From: Epithemia pelagica | Taxonomy: Eukaryota; Bacillariophyta; Bacillariophyceae; Surirellales; Surirellaceae | Reading direction: 5' to 3' | DNA length: 64,000 nt | Assembly: GCA_946965045.2 (NCBI GenBank) | Contig: OX337230.1 | Coordinates: 3,286,001 to 3,350,000, forward strand | Program-made: the position numbers and the translations under genes | Shown: in pieces, positions 19,925 through 29,536 of the stretch | How the letters are laid out: every line of letters begins with the position of its first letter | How positions within the stretch are numbered: the stretch's first letter is position 1 | The notes under the pieces: generated by a model | Told to the model about the DNA's origin: nothing | Databases searched by the model: none | The model's input: only the letters and a program-made list of their open reading frames with translations

Positions 19925-21700
19925 ATGAGAAACCACTCCCGGAATCCTCCGGAAGACGGTGGTGTCATCAGTGCCAGCAAAAGCAGCAACTCCTCAACGA
20001 TTCATCGCAAAAAGACGTCCAACCACAATGGATGGTTCTCTGTGAACGGCAACCATGCTGGACCTCCTGGTGGTGTGACAACCGACAAGGCGAACCTGTC
20101 CTCGCATGCGGCAAGTAATCTTTTCTCTCCCTCGCCTGTATCAAAGACCAATGGAACCAACATCAGTCACAAGCAGCGATCTTCTTCCATCTTCTCCTCC
20201 TTGGGTCGTACCAAGAGCAAGATCCAACAGCAGGCCAACAAAACATCGTCGTCTGTTTCACGGTTTCGACTGAGTACGTTTCATATCATTATGGTGATTA
20301 CCCTCTTAATGTTTGCTGTGATCTACGTCAATGTTTATATCCAGATCTATGGTACAACAGCAAGTCTTGAGGACAAACTATCCACAACAACGTCGTCCTG
20401 GCTGGAATCGCTGAGTTTGGAGTGGCCACACGAACCACAACCACCACAACAACACTCTCCTCCTCAAGTGTCGGTGGAAGGGACCTCGTCGGCTTCGACC
20501 GTGGCGGCAACGGCACAAGCCCTCTTGTCGCACAGTCTTTTGAAAACCGCAGGAAATGCCACCTTGACGCAACAGGTCACTTGGTCTCGGGTGGACTTTA
20601 CCAAACCTCCCCATGTTCCACCCGGTCAAAACTATTCCTGTCAATGGACCATCTTTCAGCCCTCCATGATGCTAATGACAGCGCCATGGTCATCACCCGA
20701 CGAACAGCAACCATTGAAGGAGATTTCCATGTGCATTCATCCCTTTGACGATGCCATTTCCAATAGCATTCGACGAAATTATCGATGGGACGATTGTAAC
20801 ATTCTACCGCAATTGTGGTACCAGCATTATGATGGACATGCGACCAATGGTTCTCCGACGACTTTGAAACGACGCAGGACGTCGTACCCTTCGTCGTCCT
20901 TGTACCTGGAAGTGGGTGCCAACATTGGTCCCTGTGTCATGGAAATGTTATTGAGCACCAATGCCACCATTTTGGCGGCCGAACCGCATCCTCGCAATCT
21001 CTTTGCCTTGCACAGTACCATGGCCAAACTTCCGGCTCAGTACCAGGCCCGTGTGGCGCTCTTTCCCATTGCCTTGGGTCATGAACGGGGAATCTCCAAA
21101 ATTTATGCCGCCCAAGGCAACATGGGCAATGCGGTGGTGGGAAAAATTATTCGAGACAATGACCAGCAAGTCTTTGCCAAGGAAGAACAACATGACATTG
21201 CCATTGAACGACTGGATACCATCTTGTCCGCACCACCGCCGGGCCCCATCAATAACAACAACGTCTTGACGACGTCTCCCTTTCGACGACAAGGACGACA
21301 CAATGTCCCTGCCGACTATACCATTCCAGTCATGAAAATGGATGCTCAAGGATTTGAATGCAACATTTTGGATGGCATGGGACCGGAATTGGCTTCCAAG
21401 ATTCATTACCTTCGGTTTGAATGGGGTGCGGCCTGGATGACGGGACACAATTGTACCACTCTCTTGCCCCGACTTCGTCAATGGGGCTTTGAAATTACCA
21501 TGACCAAAGACGACAACACAGGAGGCGGCGACGATGTCATGGGCAATGACGATCCGACCCACAACAACAACGGGGAGGATCCGTCGGTTGTGGTGGTGAC
21601 ACAAGATTGGATTCGAGATCCCTGGGATACCAAATGCTTTGATATGACCGCCACCAATCTGCAGTTTGGTCCAACAACGCCTCTGTTATCCTCCTCGTAA
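19925..21700 (+). CDS. FkbM-family methyltransferase, type II membrane protein
   Basis: 591 residues; the ATG at 19925 was chosen because it gives a short Ser/Asn-rich cytoplasmic tail before one hydrophobic anchor (~119-141), a Golgi/ER type II layout. The SAM-binding motif I is at YLEVGANIGPCVMEML (~326-341), followed by the acidic motif in LAAEPHPRN. The FkbM signature VMKMDAQGFECNILDGM lies in the second half. FkbM proteins methylate sugar hydroxyls or related O-groups, so a glycan substrate is plausible but not shown. The Pro/Gln-rich stalk after the anchor is typical of Golgi enzymes. Confidence 0.82.
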   Translation: MRNHSRNPPEDGGVISASKSSNSSTIHRKKTSNHNGWFSVNGNHAGPPGGVTTDKANLSSHAASNLFSPSPVSKTNGTNISHKQRSSSIFSSLGRTKSKIQQQANKTSSSVSRFRLSTFHIIMVITLLMFAVIYVNVYIQIYGTTASLEDKLSTTTSSWLESLSLEWPHEPQPPQQHSPPQVSVEGTSSASTVAATAQALLSHSLLKTAGNATLTQQVTWSRVDFTKPPHVPPGQNYSCQWTIFQPSMMLMTAPWSSPDEQQPLKEISMCIHPFDDAISNSIRRNYRWDDCNILPQLWYQHYDGHATNGSPTTLKRRRTSYPSSSLYLEVGANIGPCVMEMLLSTNATILAAEPHPRNLFALHSTMAKLPAQYQARVALFPIALGHERGISKIYAAQGNMGNAVVGKIIRDNDQQVFAKEEQHDIAIERLDTILSAPPPGPINNNNVLTTSPFRRQGRHNVPADYTIPVMKMDAQGFECNILDGMGPELASKIHYLRFEWGAAWMTGHNCTTLLPRLRQWGFEITMTKDDNTGGGDDVMGNDDPTHNNNGEDPSVVVVTQDWIRDPWDTKCFDMTATNLQFGPTTPLLSSS

Positions 21701-22159
21701 CGGGGCACTGCCGACTCGAACGAACCGAGGGACGACACGGGGCTTGTCGTTGTCGTTGTCGTCGAACGAAACGACGATTTCACGGGGATAGTTTTACGAT
21801 TCCAGAGTCGAACCCTTTTAATTGAGGCGATTCACAAGAGCAACCGCAGCTCCACAAAGAAACACACAAGGGGAACCCATAGAGAAATTCATATAGTGCG
21901 GTCACGAATAGAAAAAGGGACGATACACTTTTTCATGCAAGTATCATACAAATCAAGCAGCAGCTATCAATACCAATAGAATAACAATGCAACATTTGGA
22001 ATGTAGCAGATATATGTTCTATGTTGAATGAATTTTGAAACAAGACTTGTAGAAACAACAACGGAGGCAGTCTCACGCACCACGGCGATTGGTCTAGGTT
22101 CGTCCGTAGATCGATTGCCCCTCTTTTCATTGTTGAAAGGATTCAGACTTGTTGCAAGT
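21701..22159. other. Intergenic, convergent 3' ends
   Basis: About 460 bp between convergent genes. It includes a TTGTCG repeat near 21740-21765. No gene or RNA recognised. Confidence 0.5.
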
Positions 22160-23065
22160 TTAGGCATCTTTCTTGGTGGTCCCTCGATCTTGCACCATGG
22201 ATTGAGATTGTGGAGGTTGAGGTTCTTGCGACATGGCCCAGGTCCTCTTTTGATGATTGTGTAATTGAGCATCGTAAACGGCAATGGCATGACAGGCCGA
22301 ACATAATTGTGCGACATTGACCAGTTGTTTCAGGAAACAGGCAGGTAGGCAGATAAAGAGGGCGATTGAGACCAGTCTTTGAACTAGAAAAAGGGACAGA
22401 GGAATCCCCAACAGAGTCAAGGGAGTGGTGCTTGTTTTGTCGAGTTGGCATTGGATATAGACAAAAATGTAGGAGAATTCTGTACCCACACAGAGATATC
22501 CAAAGAACCAATAATACTTATAAAACCATTGCACCAAGAAATGACGACCTTTATTGCCTTTTTCCGATTTGTGATGGGCCGTGGAAACGGCCAAACTGGC
22601 GTACATTTGAAACCAATGACTGGAAATATCCAACAGGGCCAATCCCAAACAAGCCGAAACCTGAGACCAAGGTGCAAGTATTCTGTTCCCTTTTTCAGGA
22701 GAATGGCTGAATTCCAAAGCCAAAATAAAGAGAAATCCCATGGTGGCACATCGATCCGTCACCATATCCAACACGGAACCATACGACGAGGTTTGATCCA
22801 ATTTACGAGCCGCCCATCCGTCGAATAAATCACCAACAAAACTGGCCATGTACAACACAACTCCCCATTGCCAATACAACACTGACGATACATCATCATC
22901 ATCATCACCGTCACTATTGCTGGCTGTTGCCACCCGAATCATCAACCCAAACGACAAACAGGCGCATAGGACACGACTGTAACCAATCCAATTGGGGACA
23001 AACCAACACAAGACATCGTTCGCCGTTATCTCTGTAGGAGCATCAGAAGTTGACGATGATGGCAT
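22160..23065 (-). CDS. Phosphatidylinositol synthase-like CDP-alcohol phosphotransferase
   Basis: 301 residues, ATG at 23065. The complete CDP-alcohol phosphatidyltransferase signature DGx2AR(x8)Gx3Dx3D is present: Asp82, Gly83, Ala86, Arg87, Gly96, Asp100, Asp104. Several hydrophobic helices follow, and the length and N-terminal PNWIGYSR motif fit phosphatidylinositol synthase best within the family. It would transfer inositol to CDP-diacylglycerol in the ER membrane. Other members (choline/ethanolamine or glycerophosphate transferases) cannot be fully excluded by eye. It is divergent from the small coiled-coil gene downstream. Confidence 0.85.
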   Translation of the reverse strand: MPSSSTSDAPTEITANDVLCWFVPNWIGYSRVLCACLSFGLMIRVATASNSDGDDDDDVSSVLYWQWGVVLYMASFVGDLFDGWAARKLDQTSSYGSVLDMVTDRCATMGFLFILALEFSHSPEKGNRILAPWSQVSACLGLALLDISSHWFQMYASLAVSTAHHKSEKGNKGRHFLVQWFYKYYWFFGYLCVGTEFSYIFVYIQCQLDKTSTTPLTLLGIPLSLFLVQRLVSIALFICLPACFLKQLVNVAQLCSACHAIAVYDAQLHNHQKRTWAMSQEPQPPQSQSMVQDRGTTKKDA

Positions 23066-23473
23066 GACTTTCTCCTACGGGTGTCAATCTGTCACTTTTT
23101 CCCGTTCGGGTCTCCCTCCATTGTGAAAAATCTTTCACTTTCGATTCTCAGCGCTTTAATGATATAAACCTATATAATTGTGGTATAAATCAGCTTCTAG
23201 TCTCGATGGAGCGTAATATTATCCATGACGTCAATCGGTCTACGTCCAATCGTCTTGCCACTCTGTCTTCTGCCAAAAAAATTTGAATCTATTTTAACGC
23301 TGCCGCGCGGACCCACTCTAACGCCTGGGGTACCGTCGACCGACGCGCCCGGCCTGAAAGACAGGCGAGGACTAAAAAAGTGAAGCCACAAAACCCTTCT
23401 GCCACCACAGCGAACAGCATGCGAAGGAGTCGCGGGAAATGGACGAAGATACAAGATACAGATTCGTGCAACA
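23066..23473. promoter_or_regulatory. Divergent promoter region
   Basis: About 410 bp between divergent start codons (PI synthase-like minus, coiled-coil plus). AT-rich TATA-like stretches (TATAAACCTATATAAT) lie at 23162-23178. No further site is supported. Confidence 0.4.
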
Positions 23474-23833
23474 ATGAGTGACGAACGGTCTTCCGAGGTG
23501 CGTGTAGAATCCCTTGCTGAACAGACGGAACACTTGGAGTCTGTTATTGCAGCTCAAGATCAAGAATATCGCGATTGGGAAGAGTTGGTGGAGGGGGAAC
23601 AGAAGTCCTTGGATCGAACGCGTGTTGAATTCGCCAACGAATTGCAGAGGCTAAAAGAGCATCACGACCATGTGTTGAATCAGCTGGAGTCGGTGCTGTT
23701 TGGAAAACGTGAGAGGCTGAAGAAGTTGCGCCGGGATCACGCGGCTGAAGTGTGTCGCTTGGTTTCTAAGCTGTCGCTTCTGGCATATCCGCAGGATGCC
23801 CACGAAATTGGTGAAGTGTCGGGGGGAAGTTAA
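23474..23833 (+). CDS. Small coiled-coil protein
   Basis: 119 residues, ATG in good context. Residues ~10-95 form one continuous charged heptad-like helix (SLAEQTEHLESVIAAQ..., ...FANELQRLKEHHDHVLNQLE), ending in a short Gly/Ser tail. Size and composition resemble small cytoskeletal, kinetochore or centrosomal coiled-coil subunits, but I recognise no family. It shares an upstream region with the divergent PI synthase-like gene. Confidence 0.65.
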   Translation: MSDERSSEVRVESLAEQTEHLESVIAAQDQEYRDWEELVEGEQKSLDRTRVEFANELQRLKEHHDHVLNQLESVLFGKRERLKKLRRDHAAEVCRLVSKLSLLAYPQDAHEIGEVSGGS

Positions 23834-24064
23834 GAGTGAACGAGAGAGGCTTGGCTACGTCTATCGCTGATTAGATTTCAAGCCACTATGCATCTACCTA
23901 TATGCATAAGTTGTATACGGTGCCTAAAAGGGCCCTTATATTAGGAGTAATGTCTTTCTACGATTACGGAATGTGGACTGTCGAAGGACCATAAGGTACT
24001 TCCAATAGACGGGAATCCTTCCTGATTCTCAAAGCCGAGAGTTCTCGGATGGTGGTTACTACTC

Positions 24065-27000
24065 CTAGTAAACCAACGTTGCAAGCCAGTCCGCCAATTC
24101 GTTTGTCGATTCCAAATGAGGAGATAGAGCGTTGCGATACAAGGGTTGAAGGTCTTGCAAGGCACGATTCGGAACCCAAAACACCGCATCTGTGGTGGGA
24201 ATACAATGTTCCGAACAAAAGCTTTTCTTGTCTGTCACCAACGAATCCATACACATATTCACCAGCATGGCGCGCTCAGCCATAGTATTGGCATCCTTCT
24301 CTTCTCCCTCATGCCCAAACAGCATTGGAGCGTCGCTATCATCGTCATCATCCGAATCGTGGCCTTCCACAGTATAGAACTTATTTCGTAGAACTGTGTC
24401 AACGTGCGAAAGAACCATGCGAATCTTACAGGTGCCACGCACCTGGTCCAGTAATTCATTGGCCAGGAAACAACGGCTGTTCAATTTAGTAAAGAACAAC
24501 AAGCAATCAATTGCCGGTAGCATTGCAATCAGATTGGATACATCGGCGCCCGCAAAGGTGTCATTGCCATTCATTCCAGGAAAGTCGAGAACATTGACAA
24601 AAATCACAGTGCCATCCAAAGCCGGGACTTGTGCCACATACGTTTGTTGATCCGTGGTGCGTTCATGGTATCGTTGGCGATAGGCATTTGAGACAAAGGT
24701 AGTCTTGCCACTCCCAGGTTCTCCAATGACTGCAATGGTAAAAACACGCTTTCTCGCCAAATGGGACCTTAAGGAACGAATGGGTTCCACGTAACGACGA
24801 ACAAAGGAGATAATCTCGGTTCGATTCTGGCGGCTGAGTTCCTTGAGTGCGTCACTCCCGACAGCACCTTTCCACTGGTCATCCGACATGTGGAAGCCAA
24901 TAGTTTCCAGGAGACCTTCTTCGTGACTCTGTAGGCTGTTACCATCTGCACCACAAGTGTGTGGTCCACAAACAGTCGATAGAACAAACTTTTCGGCAAT
25001 GAGACTCGATGAGTGGACACCGGCGCGACCTCCACTTAACGCGGCAACGAGATAACCCACAGCTCCTCCCAAGGCCAAAGTGCATCCAATGCCCGTCCCC
25101 CATACCGCCATGGTCCCGACGGCAGTGGTTTCCAAAAAGGCCTGCATAGCAGGTGCCCCCGCAGCAGCTGCAGGTCCAAAAGCCGCCAAAAGGCCCAATG
25201 ATACGACCACTGAAACGACACCCACTACCACAACCCTTGTCGCGGTCGACTTGCGAGAGTCCTTCTCTTTTTTCAGGGCCTCCAAAACTAACGTACGAAA
25301 TTGTGCCAGAACAATGTACGTCATGGCTGCTTCAAAGCGGTACATTTCGGACGTTGCTTTCGTAGCCGTTACCGTTGACGATAGAAAATTGGTGGTACGA
25401 GGCATTGTAAAAGACGTTTTCTGCTTTCCTTGGCTTTTCCGAAAAGAAGCAATCGCGGCAGGAAGACCAGCTTTCCCTTTGTTGTCGCCCTCGGAAGAAC
25501 TGAACCTGGAGGTCACAGCTGACAAATCAAATTCTTTATTCTTCTCCCATGCCTCCACCATGGAGAGGGCTACCAAGTTAAGGACTGTCGAACGGTCCAC
25601 TTGAGGCAATTCCAAAACACGAAAGATTTCCGTCAACTCCTTTTCTTGTTTCTTATCAATATTGGACGATTGCGAGAAATCGTCCATTCTTTTCGCAATG
25701 GCCAAGGTTTCTTATTATTCTGCCTCCTCATTGTTGTTATTGTTCACGCTGCGTTGAGCAGAACCACCACCAGTCTTTCCTTGTCCTCGAAAGTTGCGAT
25801 TGCTCGTCACCAAATGCAAGGCTCGGGCGTGTGCCAATAAATCCATGGGAGATCCTTGTTCAATCCTGCTTTGACGATTCTCAAACCATTCCTCTTGCAC
25901 GTTTATAACCTTTCGCACAACGGAAGATGACATGGTGGATCGGAAGGGCAGTCGCAACTTAACCGTGGTTCCTCTGGGGGAATATTCGAGAGGGGAAAGT
26001 AATACGACAAAGCTGTCGACGTCGACCAGATCAAATGGGCTTCCCTGATCTCCACCCGCCTTCCATTACCAAGATCAAGGCTAACATCACCCAACTCACA
26101 CGACAAGGGCAAAATCGTCCCAAGACGATGTCCCAGAATCTCAAATCGGATTTTATTTCCATCTTCAAGCCCGGCACGGCATAGATCGGACAGACGGGGT
26201 TCCCATAATTCATGAGTGTTTTTCGTTTCATATGGAACATCCATGTAATATGGTTCCTCGGGAATCGATTGCGTCTTGAATTGGGGTTTCACTGTAACAT
26301 GGTTCAGCAAAAGCTCGCGGTAACTCTTCATTTCGTGGAATTGTCCTCCATTCGTCGAGTCTTTTTGCACCATCGCCCGAAGAATCGTAACCACATCCAA
26401 TGGCTGTTTCGCACGGAGAGGCAAAGCCAAAGAATCTCCACGCAGGCCCGTTTGAATGTTGAATACGGGGCCCAATGGGACATACTGGGTTTCCATCTTG
26501 TTGGCTTCTTCCAGTGAACGAGCAAAATCCCGCCATCCCTCTTTCTTCATGTTAGGAAGGAGATCGTAAAAGAGACTGCGAAAATCGGTAAAAGTTCGCT
26601 TCAATTGTCCTTGGTCTACCGCCGCAATGAAAAGAGAAACAAGTCGAGGATGAATGTCATCGGGATGAACCCAATGCTCCAAGGCCGCGGAATCTCCGAC
26701 TGTATTTAGTGTGTCCACAAACTCTTGACTGGCAAACAAAGGGGCCCCAAAAGTGTAACACACAATCCGATCTTTCCAAAAGGTGGCATTCTTGAGTAAA
26801 ATGGTGGTGGCGATACTGGCAATAGTACCTCCCCAGCCATGACCGCAAAGTACCAAGCGTCTACCGGCCAGGTTATGCTCCGTCTGGAGCTCTACCAGAG
26901 GAAGATAGGTTTGCGCATAATCTAGGCATCCACGATGGACGGCTCCATAGTCAATGGACGTATTGTAAGCTTTGGGAATGGCCAATCCGCACAATCTTCC

Positions 27001-27258
27001 AGGATGATCGTCTTCGGTTGGAGGACACACCACGAGGTACAACGTGTCGCGAGCCCGATCCTCGGCAAAGGCATACCGAAAGGAAGATGAGGACTCGTCT
27101 CGCGAGGGTAGTCGAGTGGAACAGGCAAGACCATCGAGGGAACAATAATTAAACCTGTTCAAAAAGGGAAGAGGGGATCTTTGTTCCAGAGCTTCGCACA
27201 AAAGTGAGGCATTCAAAAGTTCGACATCGCGATATTTGGGTTTGCTTGCCGTTCTCAT
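24065..27258 (-). pseudogene. Lipase-like/GTPase-like fusion, copy 1, frame broken
   Basis: Three collinear pieces on the minus strand: 27258-25977 (lipase-like and middle part), 25957-25715 and 25711-24065. The paralogue at 50.7 kb aligns across all of them. The first break is a run of five C (plus-strand G at 25976-25980) that one more base would repair. The second is two consecutive TAA codons (25712-25717) in an otherwise continuous frame; a ~60-bp intron with a poor donor is an alternative. Domains: class-3-lipase-like alpha/beta hydrolase with GHGWGG where GHSxGG is expected (no nucleophile Ser) and YTFGAP; two hydrophobic helices; then a P-loop GEPGSGKTT and DFPGMNGN resembling G1 and G3 motifs. 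Either a decayed gene or a real gene with sequencing errors. Confidence 0.72.
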
Positions 27259-28144
27259 GGATTCTTCACTTGTGTGTTTCTGTAGTTACTGTTGCGTATT
27301 CTTTTGACTTTTTCTTCGACTCAAAATTATGGCAAGAGGCAAGCATGGACAAAAGGAGGGTCAAGATGGGCGAACGAAAGCGCACTCGCGCTGTTTCTTC
27401 TTGCATCTTGCAACCTCTGTTTCCAGACAAACCACTCGCAATGTTTCGTTTCAGCTTACGGGTCAATCCCATCTTCTATTGCCCCGCAAATCATTTCGAC
27501 TGCGCAGTTTCAGAGGACATCATGTCCGAGAGTGCGAGTGGCCCATTGTCAAATTCGGAGTGCGATTGGACGTCTGAATCTAGCGATTTGTAGTGTGTCT
27601 CTCTTGTGTGTGAGCAAATATTCACTGGCTGGTACAGCATCACTTGTGAAGGCGTGAGATATGGCTTTCATGAATCATCGAATGACACGGTCATCTTTCA
27701 TCTCCACTTTTTGCCCGTTGCGCCATCGTGGCACATGGAGGGAAAAGGAACAACACAAGACTCAGCTGATGCGCCAGTCACGAGACGTAAGACCCGCAAA
27801 GCTGAGTCACGTTTGAGCTTCGAATCACGATCGGGAAAGGGTGACTCATTCATCCCATCAAATGAGGCCACCATCACCATGGGGATGAACTGGAGAAGAC
27901 AGTCTGATTCAACTCTTGATGTTCGCTCTTCTGTGGTTGTTCGCGCTTGCTTAGTTTGGGAATCAGCTCCATCAACTCAAAACTCAGATTCAGACGGGCG
28001 AACATCAACGACACAACCCGACTGATTCATCAACAGCATACCTCAAACCCATTTCGATGCACCATGCGTTCATAAAAACAAAAGCACTCAAACTGTAAAG
28101 CAGCAGACACACCGTTATTTCAATTTGTCCCTAACAAGATAACC
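27259..28144. other. Upstream region of LHC copy 1, partly duplicated
   Basis: No gene supported. From about 27756 to the LHC start the sequence is a diverged copy of 32892-33265 upstream of LHC copy 2, so promoter and gene were duplicated together. It contains AAGCTGAGTCACGTT at 27799-27813. Confidence 0.6.
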
Positions 28145-29047
28145 ATGACCTTCTACACCACTTCCGCTCTTCTTCTTTTGCTCGCTGTGACACCATCCAC
28201 CATGGCTTTCTCTCCCTTTTTCGGCAAAGCCAACAACAACAAAGTCGCGACAAACACGGATTTGTCTTCATCCGTTGTTGGCAACGACAGCCGTCCCATT
28301 TACGATCCCTTCAATCTCTATGGTCCGAACTCTCAAGAACGCAAGACTGGCCGCATCCAACCATTCGAAGACAATGACAGCACACAGCAAAAGCCAGTTG
28401 TCGATCCACTCAACTTGTAAACAGACAAGAGTCAAGTTTCCGAAAACGTCGACATGTCCGCGTCGCTTCCTTTTCTTCCTCGTCCATTACATTTGACGGG
28501 AGAACTATCAGGTGATTTGGGCTTTGATCCCCTCGGTTTGGCATCCTCTGGGGCAGACTCACTCGACTTTCAACGACGGGCCGAACTCAAGCATGGTCGA
28601 TTGGCAATGTTGGCCGCAGTGGGTTGGCCTCTGTCGGAACTTTTTCAACAAGCTTGGAGCAGTACAACGAATGGAGGACAACAACCACATTTGGAGCCGT
28701 CATTGCTCAATGTGGGTGACCGTGTTCCCTCTGTGTTGAATGGTGGTTTGGACAAGGTATCACCACTGTTTTGGGTGGGTGCCTTGGCATTTTGGAGTGT
28801 TATTGAAGTGTTTGCGAACTATTACAAACGCCAAGGAGAAGAAGATGCCTTGTTGTTTGATCCATTGGGACTTTACCCGTCGGACAATGACCAGGGTCAG
28901 CAAGAGTTTGTCAAGACATCCGAAACGTATCATGGACGTTTGGCCATGTTAGCGATTGTGGGTTATGCAATGCAAGAGTTTGCGACTCAAGTTGGAGTAG
29001 TGCATGAAACTCCGTTCTTTTTCCATCCAGCCTTTTGGTCGTCGTAG
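27756..29047 (+). repeat. LHC gene duplication, copy 1
   Basis: About 1.3 kb including upstream region and coding sequence, highly similar to 32892-34171 in the same orientation. The ABC transporter gene lies between the two copies. Upstream parts have diverged more, with indels, than the coding parts. Confidence 0.85.
28145..29047 (+). pseudogene. Light-harvesting (LHC) protein copy 1, premature stop
   Basis: Same frame as the intact copy at 33266, but codon 92 is TAA (28418-28420) where copy 2 has TAT; the frame then continues without further damage to the normal stop. The N-terminus MTFYTTSALLLLLAVTPSTMA/FSPF is a signal peptide followed by Phe, the plastid-targeting style of diatoms. Downstream of the stop are LKHGRLAMLAAVGWPL (helix 1), a middle helix and HGRLAMLAIVGYAMQ (helix 3). 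The otherwise clean frame suggests a recent nonsense mutation, an allele or a base-call error. Reinitiation at the ATG at 28454 would give a protein without targeting peptide. Confidence 0.85.
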
Positions 29048-29536
29048 ACGAGGACACGAGAGAAAGGACCAGTCGCATCGTAGAGTATAGAGAGATTTTG
29101 TCTAGTTTGTATGTTTAATTGTAAATGTTGAAAGGTACTAGCCAATCAATATCAGTCTTTATGTCCTCCTGATTGCAATAAGTTATCGCAACTGTCGGAC
29201 AGGGATTTACGTTAACCAGACGTGAACAGGACATGGTTCTGAGCTCTCGCTAGTTAGTTTATTGAAGCATCTCAGTTTGAGCACGCTCTACATGACAGGA
29301 GGACACCGGGTGTGAGTTGAGCTACTTTATCATATTTTCCGTTCATGGCTCTATTTTCATTGAACCTGCCTTTGAGATACTGCCAGAATCTCGTCAAAAC
29401 TTCCAAGGTACTCATTGAAGCTCGTACCACCATTTGCTATACAGGCATGGGCGACCCTAGCTCTTTGAAAGGAAACATGCTGTACATGGTGATACTGCAA
29501 CGCATGTTCCAGGCAGATGGCACTTCCTTTTTTGCT
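29048..29536. other. Intergenic, convergent 3' ends
   Basis: About 490 bp between LHC copy 1 and the ABC transporter, which converge. No gene or repeat recognised. Confidence 0.5.

Noticed and set aside
27606-28025. 139-residue frame upstream of LHC copy 1
   Set aside because: Its counterpart in the duplicated module near LHC copy 2 is not open, so it is not conserved as protein.
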